NCBI GenBank assembly: GCA_934512105.1
Contig: CAKSWQ010000007.1
Span: 1 to 64,000, forward strand
DNA from: an uncultured Faecalibacterium sp.
GTDB lineage: Bacteria; Bacillota; Clostridia; Oscillospirales; Ruminococcaceae
Reading direction: 5' to 3'
Length of the DNA: 64,000 nt
This document shows positions 27,755 through 38,140 of the stretch, in pieces. Each line of letters starts with the position of its first letter. Position 1 is the stretch's first letter. Under the pieces are notes generated by a model. It saw nothing but the letters and a program-made list of their open reading frames with translations. It did not search any database and was not told the origin of the DNA. A program made the translations under genes and the position numbers.

Positions 27755-29551
27755 ATGATACAGGAACAGCTTGCCCATCTGCCGGAATTTCTTCCCGATT
27801 ACCGGCCCTTCCCCCCTGCCAAAGAGCGCACCGCATGGCAGGGGCTGCCCCTGCGGGTAAAACAGCGCTTTTTGCAGGCGGGAGAAGCCGCGCTGCAAAC
27901 ACCCATTGCGCCCCTGCCGCTCTCGCTCTGGCTGGATTTCATCCATACCGGGCGGCGCACCCCATGGGAGACGGCTTATTTCTCCCGCCGGTCATGGCTG
28001 TGCGCACTGGTATGCGCCGAGTGCGTGGAGCACACCGGGCGCTTTCTGGGTGCCATTGCCGATACCGTATGGGCGCTCTGTGAGGAAAGCGCATGGCAGC
28101 TGCCCGCCCACAACAGCTACATCCGGGATACGCCCCAGCTGCCCCTGCCGGACACCACCCGCCCCATCGTGGACCTGTTTGCCGCCGAGACCGGGGCTCT
28201 GCTGGCGCTGACCCGGTACTTACTGCCCGACGAGCTGGACGCCGCCGCACCGGGCATTACAACGCGGATGGAGCGGGAGCTGGACGCCCGCATTCTGACA
28301 CCTTATTTTACAAGCCACTTCTGGTGGATGGGCAATGGCGAAGAGCCTCTGTGCAACTGGACGAGCTGGTGCACCCAGAACGTGCTGCTTACGGTCTTTC
28401 TGCTGCCCACCACGCAGCAGCAGCGGCAGGCTGCCGTCAGACAGGCAGCGTACAGTCTCGACTGCTTTTTGAAGGACTACGGCGCGGACGGCTGCTGCAA
28501 CGAGGGTGCCCAGTATTACCGCCACGCCGGGCTGACCCTGTGGGGCTGCCTTGAGGTTTTATCCAACGTTGCGCCGGATGCCTTCTCTCCCCTGTTCCGT
28601 GAACCTAAAATCAAAAACATTGCCGAGTACATCTGCAATGTCCATGTGGAAGGGCCCTATTACCTCAACTTTGGCGATTGCAGCCCCCTTGCCGGGCGGT
28701 GCGGTGTGCGGGAATACCGCTTTGGGCAGGCTGTGGGCAGCGATGCCTTGCAGTCGCTTGCGGCGGCAGATTTCCGCGCTGATGCCGACCCCGACCATTT
28801 GCAGAACCCGGACGGCAGCACCCACATCAACCTGTGGTACCGGCTGACCACCGCCTTTGCAGAGCAGGAACTGATGGAATACACCGCAGTTTCCCTGCAC
28901 CCGTCTGCGGTGTGGTACCCCAGTGTGGGCGTCTATGCCGCGCGGCAGGACAGTTGGGTGCTGGGCGCAAAGTTCGGCTCCAACGGCGACAGCCACAACC
29001 ACAACGATACCGGCAGCATTACCGTGTACAAGGACGGCAGGCCGTTCCTGATCGATATCGGGGTGGAAAGCTACACCCAAAAGACCTTCAGCCCCCAGCG
29101 ATATGAGATCTGGACGATGCAGAGCGCATGGCACAATCTGCCCACCTTTGACGGCGTGCAGCAGCTGCCCGGCGCGGAATACGCCGCCCGGGAGGTGTGT
29201 ACTGAGGAAAACAGCATCACCGGCGAGCTGGCGAGCGCGTACCCGCCCATCCCGGGGCTTACCACCTACCGCCGCTGTGTATCGGTCAGTGAACAGGGCA
29301 TCACCCTGCGGGACGAAACGGACTATCCCGGCACGGTGGAACTGACCCTGCTCACCGAGCAGAAGCCCGCCCCCACCGCGGATGGCTTTGCGGTGGGCAC
29401 GCTGGGCGGCATCCGCTTTGACACGGATGCCGTAGCGGCTGCTGTTGCGCCGGTGCCCATCACCGACCCGCGCCTGCGCACCGCATGGCCGGAAATGATT
29501 TATAAGATCACCCTGCATTTCCAAAAAATGCTGAGCCTTGAACTGTACTAA
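27755..29551 (+). CDS. heparinase II/III-like polysaccharide lyase
   Basis: A 598-aa protein with an N-terminal alpha-toroid (to about 330) and a C-terminal heparinase II/III beta-sandwich (about 370-560), marked by GSNGDSHNHNDTGSITVYKDGRPFLIDIGV-type sequence; the SHNHND stretch at about 412-417 holds likely active-site residues. Such lyases cleave uronic-acid polysaccharides by beta-elimination and leave a 4,5-unsaturated uronate, exactly what GH88 removes. There is no signal peptide, so it would act on imported oligosaccharides. The ATG at 27755 follows CGGAGG, 15 nt after yesN. The exact substrate (heparin/heparan-like, chondroitin-like or other) cannot be told from motifs. Confidence 0.85.
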   Translation: MIQEQLAHLPEFLPDYRPFPPAKERTAWQGLPLRVKQRFLQAGEAALQTPIAPLPLSLWLDFIHTGRRTPWETAYFSRRSWLCALVCAECVEHTGRFLGAIADTVWALCEESAWQLPAHNSYIRDTPQLPLPDTTRPIVDLFAAETGALLALTRYLLPDELDAAAPGITTRMERELDARILTPYFTSHFWWMGNGEEPLCNWTSWCTQNVLLTVFLLPTTQQQRQAAVRQAAYSLDCFLKDYGADGCCNEGAQYYRHAGLTLWGCLEVLSNVAPDAFSPLFREPKIKNIAEYICNVHVEGPYYLNFGDCSPLAGRCGVREYRFGQAVGSDALQSLAAADFRADADPDHLQNPDGSTHINLWYRLTTAFAEQELMEYTAVSLHPSAVWYPSVGVYAARQDSWVLGAKFGSNGDSHNHNDTGSITVYKDGRPFLIDIGVESYTQKTFSPQRYEIWTMQSAWHNLPTFDGVQQLPGAEYAAREVCTEENSITGELASAYPPIPGLTTYRRCVSVSEQGITLRDETDYPGTVELTLLTEQKPAPTADGFAVGTLGGIRFDTDAVAAAVAPVPITDPRLRTAWPEMIYKITLHFQKMLSLELY

Positions 29552-29562
29552 GGAGAACCGCT

Positions 29563-30357
29563 ATGGAGACCATCAAGCTGAAAATTCTGGACGAAGTCGG
29601 TCACACCCTGATGACCTGCGACGCCGACACCGCCGTATCCCTTGTTTACACCAACTGCTATAAGCCCGGCGACCGGGTGGCGCTGGAAATCGACCACCCC
29701 GGGCAGTACTGCGTTATCCAGTTCGAGGACACCATGCCCGAAGCCCTTGTGTACGTGGTCAAGCGGGAGATCAATTTCCACATCCCCTTCGGGGAGCAGG
29801 CTATCACCTACTCGCCCAAAAGCTTTGTGGGCAGCCGTCACGTCATCCGGGCACGGCTGGCGCTGCCGGAGGAGATCGCCGCCCGGCGAAACTTAGCCTT
29901 CAACTGCTATGACGAGCACGGCGACACCGGTTTTTATCCCCACGCCAGCGCCAACGTGGAAACGCGCGGCGAGGCAGTGTTTGCCGCCCGCAACGCTATC
30001 GACGGCATTTTTGAGAACAGTGCCCACGGCGAGTACCCTTACCAGAGCTGGGGCATCAACCGCGACCCGAACGCAGCTTTAACGCTGGATTTTGGCCGGG
30101 AGGTACTGCTGGACGAGCTGCGCCTGACCGAGCGGGCAGATTTTCCCCACGACAACTACTGGGTCAAGGCCACGGTGGCGTTTTCTGACGGCAGCACGCT
30201 GGACATTCCGCTGGTGAAAAGTGCCAAACCCCAGAGCGTGACCTTTGAGCCCAAACGGGTGCGCAGCCTTGTGCTGAAGGATCTCATTCAGGCCGAGGGG
30301 ACTTCCCCCTTCCCGGCGCTGACCCAGATCGAAGCCTTTGGCACCGAGGTACAGTGA
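29563..30357 (+). CDS. discoidin-like carbohydrate-binding protein (unassigned)
   Basis: A 264-aa protein without signal peptide. The first half is beta-rich (VSLVYTNCYKPGDRVALEID, YVVKREINFHIPFGE). The second half (about 125-262) resembles an F5/8 type C (discoidin, CBM32-like) fold: FYPHASANVETRG, ARNAIDGIFEN, YQSWGINRDP, LTLDFGREVLLDELRLT and a final ALTQIEAFG strand. I do not recognise a named family for the whole protein. It sits 11 nt after the lyase gene and one base before the YesL-like gene, so it is very probably part of the same uronide pathway, perhaps holding substrate in the cytosol. Confidence 0.6.
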   Translation: METIKLKILDEVGHTLMTCDADTAVSLVYTNCYKPGDRVALEIDHPGQYCVIQFEDTMPEALVYVVKREINFHIPFGEQAITYSPKSFVGSRHVIRARLALPEEIAARRNLAFNCYDEHGDTGFYPHASANVETRGEAVFAARNAIDGIFENSAHGEYPYQSWGINRDPNAALTLDFGREVLLDELRLTERADFPHDNYWVKATVAFSDGSTLDIPLVKSAKPQSVTFEPKRVRSLVLKDLIQAEGTSPFPALTQIEAFGTEVQ

Positions 30358-30358
30358 T

Positions 30359-31762
30359 ATGAGCATCTACAATGCCCTTTATGGGCGGGACGGCCACGGC
30401 GTAGGCCCGAACGAGCCGGAGAAAAAAGGCTTTGCACGCTTTTGCCAGATAGTCGGCCGCGACCTTGGCCAGCTGCTGGGCACCAACCTGATGGTCTGCG
30501 TGCTCTGCCTGCCCGCCGCGCTGGGCGTCTCGCTGGGGGTCACCCTGCTCTCCCTGCCGCTCACGGTGGTGTGCAGCGCAGTCACCGGTCTGCTGGCCGG
30601 CCCTGCCATGGTGCTGCTGGCAGACTGCGCCCTGCGCAGCTTGCAAAACGACCCCTCCCAGTGGCTGCCCCGGGCAAAGCAGACCCTTGCCGCCCATTGG
30701 AAAGCCGCCTGCGGCTTTGGCTGCATTGGCACGCTGGTGCTGGGGCTGCTGTGCTTTGTATCGGCCTTTGTGTTTGAAGCCGCCGCGCAGCAGGGGTATT
30801 ACCCCGGGCTTGCCATTCTCGTTTTTCTGGCGCTGGACTTTCTGGTGCTGGCGGTTCTGGCTACTCTTTGCGCCGCCGTGCTGCCGCCGCAAATCCCCAC
30901 CCCGGACAGCCTGCTGCGCCGGGCGGGCAGGCTGCTGGCCACTGCCCCGGCACGCTGCGTACTGGCAGGCGTTATCATGCTGGCGGGCATCGGCGGCATG
31001 ATCCTGCTGTTCCCGGTCAGCGTGTTCTGGGCGGTGCTGTTCGGTTTCTGGCTGCCGGGGCTGGCGGCCATGCAGACCTTGTTCCCGGTTTTGCGGCAGG
31101 CGTACGGCGTGCAGGTGCGCACCATCCCGCGCCCGGCAGCACCGGAAAAGCCCCTGACCGCACAGGAGCAGAAAAAGCGCTCCCGCGCCAACTGGTGGTA
31201 TTATAACTGGGGCATCGTGGCGGTGGCGGCAATGGTCGTTGTGGGCGTAGCGTATGTGGCGCACGGCCTGCTGACCACCGTAGATCCGGACTATACCGTG
31301 GCGGTGGTCACGGCAGAAGCCCTGCCGGACGAGGCCGTGCAGCACTTGCAGACTGCACTGGCAGACTATGCGGAGGACACCAACGGTGACGGGGCTGTGG
31401 TGGTACAGGTGAATAACTACACATGGAGCGCCGACGCCGCCCTGACCGAGCAGAACCAACAGATGGCGGGCGCCACCCAGATGAACACCGACCTTTCTAG
31501 CGGCGAGAGCAAGCTTTGGATCTTAGAGGACCCGGACGGCTTTGAACAGGCCTATGGGGCGCTGAGCGAAAAGCTGGGCGCGGACTGGCAGACAAAGCTC
31601 ATCCCGTGGAGCCAGCAGTCCACGCTCTCAACCCTTGATCTCGGCAGCTACAATACCGCCGCCGATGGCAGCCAGACCGTGGATATCCAGAGCCGCTTTG
31701 CCGGGTACAGCGTGGCGGTGTTCGATCCGTCAGATGCGTTGTGGCAGGCGCTCAATTCGTAA
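30359..31762 (+). CDS. YesL (DUF624) family membrane protein with an added extracytoplasmic domain
   Basis: A 467-aa membrane protein. The first ~235 residues are a YesL/DUF624 domain with about six hydrophobic segments (GTNLMVCVLCLPAALGVSLG, GCIGTLVLGLLCFVSAFVF). YesL proteins accompany YesM/YesN-controlled sugar loci; their function is unclear. A further helix (about 285-305) then leads to some 160 residues predicted to lie outside, with VVTAEALPDEAVQHLQTAL and DTNGDGAVVVQVNNYTW. Typical YesL proteins stop near 200-220 aa, so the C-terminal domain is an addition. The ATG at 30359 is one base after the previous stop. Confidence 0.75.
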   Translation: MSIYNALYGRDGHGVGPNEPEKKGFARFCQIVGRDLGQLLGTNLMVCVLCLPAALGVSLGVTLLSLPLTVVCSAVTGLLAGPAMVLLADCALRSLQNDPSQWLPRAKQTLAAHWKAACGFGCIGTLVLGLLCFVSAFVFEAAAQQGYYPGLAILVFLALDFLVLAVLATLCAAVLPPQIPTPDSLLRRAGRLLATAPARCVLAGVIMLAGIGGMILLFPVSVFWAVLFGFWLPGLAAMQTLFPVLRQAYGVQVRTIPRPAAPEKPLTAQEQKKRSRANWWYYNWGIVAVAAMVVVGVAYVAHGLLTTVDPDYTVAVVTAEALPDEAVQHLQTALADYAEDTNGDGAVVVQVNNYTWSADAALTEQNQQMAGATQMNTDLSSGESKLWILEDPDGFEQAYGALSEKLGADWQTKLIPWSQQSTLSTLDLGSYNTAADGSQTVDIQSRFAGYSVAVFDPSDALWQALNS

Positions 31763-31989
31763 ACAAAAATGACCGTCCGTCCTCTTTTTGTTTATGTGGT
31801 ATCAAATCCGTATAGCTTAGTGGGTCATTATAGATAAGATAATCCAGTTCTGACCTCTGTGCCATGGTCACATCCAGTGCATCCTCGACCCTCGGTGCAG
31901 TCAATAGAAATTTTTCTCCCATCTTGGAGCAGCAGTTCCACGCACCCGGTGTCCCTGTTAAATTTGCAAATGCTCTCGTTGTACTTCAT
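31752..31989 (-). pseudogene. frameshifted DUF6061-like gene
   Basis: Reading left from the ATG at 31987-31989 (preceded by AAAGGA) gives KYNESICKFNRDTGCVELLL and DGRKISIDCTE, then the frame is lost. Moving to the neighbouring frame restores VEDALDVTMAQRSELDYLIYN and DPLSYTDLIP to a stop at 31752-31754. The total of 238 nt is 79 codons plus one base, so a single inserted base in a G run near GAGGGTC explains the break. It is similar to the intact 86-aa protein at 40125 (shared IDC, ED, AQRxELDxLxYN, PLxY). It converges on and overlaps the end of the YesL-like gene. A sequencing error is possible. Confidence 0.65.
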
Positions 31990-32217
31990 ATTTGCGTCCT
32001 TTCTGCCTTACGGCACTCTTACAGTGGTCTGTCGTGCTTTCTTATGATAAGGTCTAGGACGTTTTTCGATGGAAGCAAGGGATTCATTTTGTTTTCCAAA
32101 GAATACAAAAAATCCGAACTGTTGGGTTAGACCACGCCGCATATATTTTCATCATCAGGAGAAATGTATATTGGGGATAAATCCCGAAGAGAATATTTTC
32201 AAGCAGGCCGGAGAAGC

Positions 32218-32469
32218 TTAAAAGTTTTTTCGGATATAGTCGGTCAGGGTGTTAAAGGTCGTGTAAAAGGTATTAACATTATTTAGCATCGAGCTTGCCA
32301 CAGAAAAAAGCCGTGCAACATAACCGAACACCTTGCTCACCTTGGATACATTGGACATAAATTCAGCCAATCCTGTACTGGAAGTTTGGGATTCTCCACC
32401 GAACACCTCGACACATTCGGTCATGGTGAGTGATGCATACTGAGCAGGGAATTGAATTTTGTTCCGCAT
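32218..32469 (-). CDS. small peptide with double-glycine leader (bacteriocin/RiPP-like precursor candidate)
   Basis: An 83-aa peptide starting at an ATG preceded by GAGGTGGA. Residues 1-25 look like a double-glycine leader, with FPAQYASLT and VEVFGG ending at 24-25. This FPAQYxxL...GG style occurs in small peptides of related gut Firmicutes, from memory. The C-terminal 58 residues are Ser/Val/Thr-rich and amphipathic (VSKVSKVFGYVARLFSVASSM), with no cysteine, so a lanthionine product is unlikely. It follows the fused ABC/FtsX gene on the same strand and lies near an S8 protease. No C39-type exporter is present. Function is inferred, not shown. Confidence 0.55.
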   Translation of the reverse strand: MRNKIQFPAQYASLTMTECVEVFGGESQTSSTGLAEFMSNVSKVSKVFGYVARLFSVASSMLNNVNTFYTTFNTLTDYIRKNF

Positions 32470-32562
32470 AATGATTCCACCTCGTTTGTTTTTTGTTGTG
32501 TTGAAAGCATATCGAAAACCCGTACGGCTCCTGAGGAAACGCGCTGGTTTCGGATCAGTAGA

Positions 32563-35097
32563 TCATTGAACACTTCGCAGCGCTGCGGCGGGATCTTTGT
32601 TCGCTGCTGCGGCGGCAGGGAGTGTACCGGCCAGAATACTTAAAATAATGCTTAGTACAACAAGGGCTGTGCTGGAAGTTGCTGATATGCTGGCAAAATT
32701 GGAAAAATGGATGTATTGCTGCAGGATACGATTTACAGGAATTAAAAGTCCTGCAGAAAAACCGATTCCCAAAAGGCCAGAACACAAACCGATGATCATG
32801 GATTCCGCACAGAAGGTACAGAAAATATTCCACCGTGAAGCACCGATGCTGCGCAGAATGCCAATTTCGTGGGTGCGCTCCAGAACGGAGATATAGGAAA
32901 TGATCCCGATCATCAACGAAGATACGAGCAAAGAAACAGAAACGATTACCAACAACGCTTTCGTGATCAGAGTGACGATGTTCTCAACCGAACCGGTTAC
33001 AAGGTCGAGAATATCTGTGCTGTTGATAGGGTCTTTTGCCGAAGGTGAGGTCTTGTGTGTCTTATTATAGGCTTCAATGGCCGAAAACAGTATTTCGCGC
33101 GAATCCGGCGAAACAAGATAGATGTTGATGGAAGAAGGGCTGTCCAGATTGATGATCCCTATTTCGGCAAGATTTGACTGGTAAGAAGTTGAAAACAGGG
33201 TGCGGTAATTTTCCAAAAAGGCAGAGCGCTCCGATTCAGACAGAGAGGAAAGCTGCAGCTGCTGCACGGACGGCAGAGTTTCGATCAGTTCCTCCTCCGT
33301 GTAGTTGATATAGGAAACAAACTTTTGCCCTGTAAAAACATTGATCGATGGATCAGCCAATTGCTCTTTTGCAATAGGACTGTTTTGGATCGTTTGTAAA
33401 ATCTTTTGCGTCAATTGAGGAGAATACCCCAGAAAACCTTTTATAAGCGATGCATTCTCCTGATGAAGAGGCTTTACGATGCCTGCGATCCGGACGCGGT
33501 AAGCATGATTGAGCTGCTGCCACAAATATGTATGATTCTGATGCTGATCTACCCACAGGCCATCCACCTTTTCATAATAAGATGTATTTGGCAGAACCGT
33601 ATATTCCCGGTTCAAAAGGCTGGAATAATCTGCTGCGGACAGCGTAATAAAATCGTTTTGCTGTTCCAGCGTATCACGGTCGATACAACCCAGCATATAA
33701 AGGACCTGTGCGTGAATGGCATTATCGCTGTTTACCACCAGAACGATCTCATTCGGTTCGGTGGGCCACTGACCGGAAACAAGCGTATATTGATCTTTTA
33801 GAAATTCTGTATCTCCCGGAAGTTCCTGCCAAAGCGAATCGGACAGCCCCATAGACTGTACCAAAGCCTGTGCTGCAGCATTTAAGCTGTTGCTTTTTTG
33901 CGCGGAGGAAACAAGCGGATAAATTTGCAGATAGCTTTCATCCGCGCACACGGCATATACAGACATCGGCAGGGCATAGCAATATTGGATCGCACGGGCG
34001 TTGCTTCGGATCGCTTCCCCCGCGTCACTTTCCAGATAGGCTTTGAAATCGGTCAGAGAGGAACTGTCTTTATTTTCGGAAGATGCAGTGTCGGTGCCAG
34101 TGCTTGTAGAAGATTGCTTATCAGACAGGATTTGAAGTGTTTCTTCTAAACCACCAAGATCCTGTGCCTCACTTTGGATCGTGATCGGATACAGTGCCGT
34201 CAGGTCTGTCTGCATCTGTGTCAGATAATTCCGGGAGCCATGAGCCAAAGCCAGGATCACGGCGATGCCGGCAATGCCGATGCTTCCCCCCACTGCTGTC
34301 AGCAAAGAACGGACCGCTTTATTTTTCAGGTTGCTGAAACTGAGAGAAAAGGCGGTTTGCAGGGCAGGTAAGATGGGAGGTCTGCCGATAGGCAGATGCC
34401 CCGGCTCGGCTGCTACGCATTCCTCATACGGCGCGGTGTCCTGTATGATCTCGCCATCCAGAAGCTGTATGATACGGGTGGCATAGCGCTCTGCAAGCAC
34501 CGTATTGTGCGTTACCAGAATAACGAGCCGGTCTTTTGCGATCTGTTTCAGGATTTCCATGATCTGGACGCTGGTTTGGGAGTCTAGTGCGCCAGTCGGC
34601 TCATCAGCCAGAATGATCTTGGGGTCGTTCACCAAAGCCCGTGCGATTGCGACTCGCTGCATCTGTCCGCCGGACAATTGGCCGGGCTTTTTGTACATCT
34701 GTTCCTGCAGCCCTACCTGCCGGAGCACTTCACGGACTTTTTGATCGGGATCCTGAGGATGACCGGAAAAGGAAAACGCCAGTTTTACGTTTTCAAAAAT
34801 CGTCTGGTGCGGGATCAGGTTGTAGTTCTGAAACACCAGCCCGATCCACTGATTGCGGTAACGGTTCCAATCACTTTCCGAAAAATTTCGGGTATCCACT
34901 CCGTTTACAAGGATCTCGCCGGAGGTACAGCGATCCAGTCCCCCAATTAAATTGAGCAGTGTTGTTTTGCCGGAACCGCTTTGGCCGAGAACAGCAGCAA
35001 ACTCTGCTTTACGGAACGAGATCGTTGCATTATGCAGCGCATTTTGTGAAAATCCATGTACCTGATAGGTTTTGGTGACAGATCTCAACTGAATCAT
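32563..35097 (-). CDS. fused ABC ATPase-FtsX permease (MacB-like)
   Basis: An 844-aa membrane protein. The N-terminal ABC ATPase (1-225) has Walker [10 protein letters not shown], signature [15 protein letters not shown] and Walker [15 protein letters not shown]. After a helix near 265 comes a large extracytoplasmic domain (about 290-690), then three helices with an FtsX permease signature ([20 protein letters not shown]). This MacB/LolE-like arrangement powers extrusion or sensing of peptides and lipoproteins rather than transport through a classical pore. It is divergent from the S8 protease gene and followed by the double-glycine peptide, so export or self-immunity is plausible. The region has lower GC than the sugar locus. 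Confidence 0.88.
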   Translation of the reverse strand: MIQLRSVTKTYQVHGFSQNALHNATISFRKAEFAAVLGQSGSGKTTLLNLIGGLDRCTSGEILVNGVDTRNFSESDWNRYRNQWIGLVFQNYNLIPHQTIFENVKLAFSFSGHPQDPDQKVREVLRQVGLQEQMYKKPGQLSGGQMQRVAIARALVNDPKIILADEPTGALDSQTSVQIMEILKQIAKDRLVILVTHNTVLAERYATRIIQLLDGEIIQDTAPYEECVAAEPGHLPIGRPPILPALQTAFSLSFSNLKNKAVRSLLTAVGGSIGIAGIAVILALAHGSRNYLTQMQTDLTALYPITIQSEAQDLGGLEETLQILSDKQSSTSTGTDTASSENKDSSSLTDFKAYLESDAGEAIRSNARAIQYCYALPMSVYAVCADESYLQIYPLVSSAQKSNSLNAAAQALVQSMGLSDSLWQELPGDTEFLKDQYTLVSGQWPTEPNEIVLVVNSDNAIHAQVLYMLGCIDRDTLEQQNDFITLSAADYSSLLNREYTVLPNTSYYEKVDGLWVDQHQNHTYLWQQLNHAYRVRIAGIVKPLHQENASLIKGFLGYSPQLTQKILQTIQNSPIAKEQLADPSINVFTGQKFVSYINYTEEELIETLPSVQQLQLSSLSESERSAFLENYRTLFSTSYQSNLAEIGIINLDSPSSINIYLVSPDSREILFSAIEAYNKTHKTSPSAKDPINSTDILDLVTGSVENIVTLITKALLVIVSVSLLVSSLMIGIISYISVLERTHEIGILRSIGASRWNIFCTFCAESMIIGLCSGLLGIGFSAGLLIPVNRILQQYIHFSNFASISATSSTALVVLSIILSILAGTLPAAAAANKDPAAALRSVQ

Positions 35098-35330
35098 AGA
35101 AGAATACCTTCTGTCTGCTGCGAGGGCAGCTTTGTAAATTTACACAAAAACCAAGTATATTTTTCATAGGTAGTGATAATTGATGGAGGTTTTAGAATGT
35201 GCTAAACTGAAATCAAAGTTCCAGACTATGATAGCATTTGCGGTTTCTGTCGTCAAGACATTCAAAGTTTTCCAGAGATTGTGCGATCAGGGTTCGGAAC
35301 AGAACGCTTTTTTGTCAGGAGGTTTGATTT

Positions 35331-38072
35331 ATGCGAAGATTATTCAAACGAATCGCAGCAGGCATTGCCGCAGTCGGACTTATGGCTACAGTTTTGACCG
35401 GCTGTGGTGGAGGCGGCATACCGGATCCGCCGGTCATTCGCCCGGAAGGCGAGATCACCTATACTGCACCGGCAGAAGAAAACATTGAAGAAGATGTTCT
35501 GACCGAGGGCAGCTATTTTGTCAACAACGAAATTCTGCTTACGGCTGTGGAAGGTGTCACCAAAGCAGAGATCACGGCATTGGTGCGCCCCTACGGCGGC
35601 TCGATCGTTGGCTATATTGAGCTGACCAACGACTGCCAGGTTCGCTTCAATCAGGTCTACACCATTGACGAGCTGCAGAACATCGTGGATGAACTGAAGC
35701 TGAACGAAAAAGTGGAAGATGCATCTATCCATCAGCTCAATGAGACTGCTTCAACTGCGATTCCCAATGACAGTGAGTGGGTCAGCGAAGAATGGAGCGC
35801 TGAATTTCCTGAAGGAAAAAACTGGGGTGTAGAAGCCATTGATGCCATGGGTGCGTGGGACTACCGCTCTCAGATGCAGGATGTACGTGTGGGCATCATT
35901 GACTCCATGTTTGATACCAATCACGACGATCTGAATTTTGTTCAGGTCTGGAACAACCCGGAAAATATCAACAACGGAGATGAGGGAAGCAAGGCAACTC
36001 GCAGTCACGGAACGCATGTTTCTGGTACGATTGCTGCAAAGTATGATAATGGCATCGGTGTGGCAGGTGTTGCGCCGACTGCAAAGCTGTATGGATATTC
36101 TATACTTGGCAGCCAAACGGATAGTACAGTGACAGAGCATTCTGATCTGGTCGGTTATATGGAGTGGAAATATGCAATTGCAAAGCTGGCCACCTCCAAT
36201 TGCCGTGTAATCAACGTTAGCATGGGGCTGGCATACCCTAGTGCAGCAGCTTCGCAGGAGTGCGCACGCATTCTCACTCCCTATCTGAGCAAACTGCTGG
36301 ACAAAAACTACGATTTCCTGATCGTTCAGGCTGCCGGCAATGACAGCATTGACGCAACGTTGAATGGTATCTTCTGCGGAATTACAGATGAAGAAGTTTC
36401 CAAACACATCATTGTAGTTGGTGCAGTCGGTACGAACGGAAGTGGGCAGGACGATTTCCTGGGACTGTTCGAAAATCGTATCTTTAAAGGGTATAACTTC
36501 GCGGATTTCAGCAACTATGGCAGCCGTGTTGATGTAGTTGCTCCTGGCATCAAAATCTATAGCACGGTTCCGGGTAATGAATATCAGGATATGCTGAATG
36601 ATATAGCCCCGTGGAGCGGCACCTCTATGGCAGCACCCCATGTGACCGGTGTTGCAGCGGATTGCTTTGCTGTGAATCCTTCTCTGAGTGCAGAGCAAGT
36701 CAAAAAAATCATTGTTGGAACCAGTGACAGGGATCATCCTATTACAGATGGCCGTACCGATCATAGCTATGCAAACGAAAGTGATCGCGCCTACTTTATG
36801 GTCAACGCAAAGAATGCCGTTGAATGCGCCCTGAACTCTTCTGGTAATGTTACGGCTCCTGTTAACCCGGCATACGCTATTTTGCAGGGACGGGTTAGTG
36901 ATAGCCAGACAGGTGACTATATTGCAACCGCTTCTATTTCGGCTTATCGTGTTTCGACCCACGATGGCAATTTGTCTGAGTATGCAGCTTCCACAAATAC
37001 GGATGAAAATGGTGATTTTGAACTGATTCTGCAGGCTGGCACATACCATGTTGCTATTTCTGCAGATGGTTATAAACCATTTGCTTACGCAGATGTTGTT
37101 GTGACGGAAGAAGAAGTTAAGTATCTTGATATTGCAATGCTGGTGGAAGAGAGCGATAATAGTACCGAACTTAGCGGCTATGCCATTAACGCTCTGACTG
37201 GCGACAACATTTCTGACGTTACCGTCAAGCTGCGCCCGGGCTGGAATCGCAAGACCGGTGCGCTGGCAAAGATTTATGGCACGGATACAGATGCTGTAAC
37301 AACAACAAATTCCTACGGTTGCTATTCTTTGGAAATGGAAGAAGGCACTTATACTGCTGAATTTAGCAAGGAGGGCTTTGTTACCAGCTACGTCAATGTG
37401 GTTTGCTTTGAAGGCAACTCTACCAGTCAGGATGGTTCCATGACACCTATTTTGAACGAAAATGAGTACCGCATTGTTCTGACCTGGGGTGAAGAACCGG
37501 AGGATCTGGATTCTCATCTGTCCGGCCCTCGGAATGAGGATGGCGACCGTTTCCATGTTTATTATTACAATAGATCTGCAACTGCGTCTACGGAGGACGG
37601 TAATGTAACGGTTGCCAAACTGGACCATGATGACACGAGTTCTTACGGTCCGGAAACCATTACATTGATCAAGCTGTCCAATGACAGTGTCTATCATTAC
37701 GCAGTGCATGATTTCACGAATAGATATAGTTCTGAATCCAAGGCACTGTCTATGTCTGGCGCAAAGATCGTTGTCTATCATGGCAATAGCGTGATTGCTA
37801 CTTTCAACGTACCGATCAATAAGGTAGGCACTGTCTGGAACGTCTTTGATATCCAGGGCAACCAGTTGATCCCGGTAAATACGATGGAAAACATCTCCAA
37901 CCCGGGTAGTGTTACCATGCAGGACGATACTTCGCCTTATGCTATGCTTGCCGAGATCGATGAGAGTGAAGAAAAGGAAGAGACTTTTGAAGACGATCCC
38001 GTTGACGAAGCATATCTTGAGGAACTGGCAAAACTGGATGTGCCGGTAGAAGGACCGATCGAGCTTGATTAA
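35331..38072 (+). CDS. large subtilisin-like (S8) protease lipoprotein
   Basis: A 913-aa lipoprotein: the signal peptide ends in LTGC with C25 as anchor. A propeptide-like region (about 45-140) is followed by an S8 domain with a complete triad: D191 (GIIDSMFD), H226 (SHGTHVSG) and S432 (GTSMAAPHVTG). C-terminal parts are two carboxypeptidase-regulatory-like beta repeats (LQGRVSDSQTGDYI..., ELSGYAINALTGDNI...), a YfaP/DUF2135-like domain (RIVLTWGEEPEDLDSHLSGP), and an acidic tail. The ATG follows CAGGAGG. It is probably a surface protease. Proximity to the GG-leader peptide and ABC/FtsX genes raises a peptide-maturation role, but digestion of host or microbial proteins is equally possible. Confidence 0.9.
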   Translation: MRRLFKRIAAGIAAVGLMATVLTGCGGGGIPDPPVIRPEGEITYTAPAEENIEEDVLTEGSYFVNNEILLTAVEGVTKAEITALVRPYGGSIVGYIELTNDCQVRFNQVYTIDELQNIVDELKLNEKVEDASIHQLNETASTAIPNDSEWVSEEWSAEFPEGKNWGVEAIDAMGAWDYRSQMQDVRVGIIDSMFDTNHDDLNFVQVWNNPENINNGDEGSKATRSHGTHVSGTIAAKYDNGIGVAGVAPTAKLYGYSILGSQTDSTVTEHSDLVGYMEWKYAIAKLATSNCRVINVSMGLAYPSAAASQECARILTPYLSKLLDKNYDFLIVQAAGNDSIDATLNGIFCGITDEEVSKHIIVVGAVGTNGSGQDDFLGLFENRIFKGYNFADFSNYGSRVDVVAPGIKIYSTVPGNEYQDMLNDIAPWSGTSMAAPHVTGVAADCFAVNPSLSAEQVKKIIVGTSDRDHPITDGRTDHSYANESDRAYFMVNAKNAVECALNSSGNVTAPVNPAYAILQGRVSDSQTGDYIATASISAYRVSTHDGNLSEYAASTNTDENGDFELILQAGTYHVAISADGYKPFAYADVVVTEEEVKYLDIAMLVEESDNSTELSGYAINALTGDNISDVTVKLRPGWNRKTGALAKIYGTDTDAVTTTNSYGCYSLEMEEGTYTAEFSKEGFVTSYVNVVCFEGNSTSQDGSMTPILNENEYRIVLTWGEEPEDLDSHLSGPRNEDGDRFHVYYYNRSATASTEDGNVTVAKLDHDDTSSYGPETITLIKLSNDSVYHYAVHDFTNRYSSESKALSMSGAKIVVYHGNSVIATFNVPINKVGTVWNVFDIQGNQLIPVNTMENISNPGSVTMQDDTSPYAMLAEIDESEEKEETFEDDPVDEAYLEELAKLDVPVEGPIELD

Positions 38073-38140
38073 GGTTCTATCTTTGCTTTGATGTGCAGTT
38101 TAGGAATGCAGGTCAGCAAATATAGAAGATGAAGTAAAAG

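Noticed and set aside
35180..35488. Plus-strand frame of 102 codons before the S8 protease
   Set aside because: It overlaps the protease start in another frame, and the purine-rich segment nearby leads only to a two-codon ORF.
35751..37781. Minus-strand open frame of 676 codons opposite the S8 protease
   Set aside because: The plus strand has the complete D/H/S triad and lipobox; the antisense frame has no start signal or family features.
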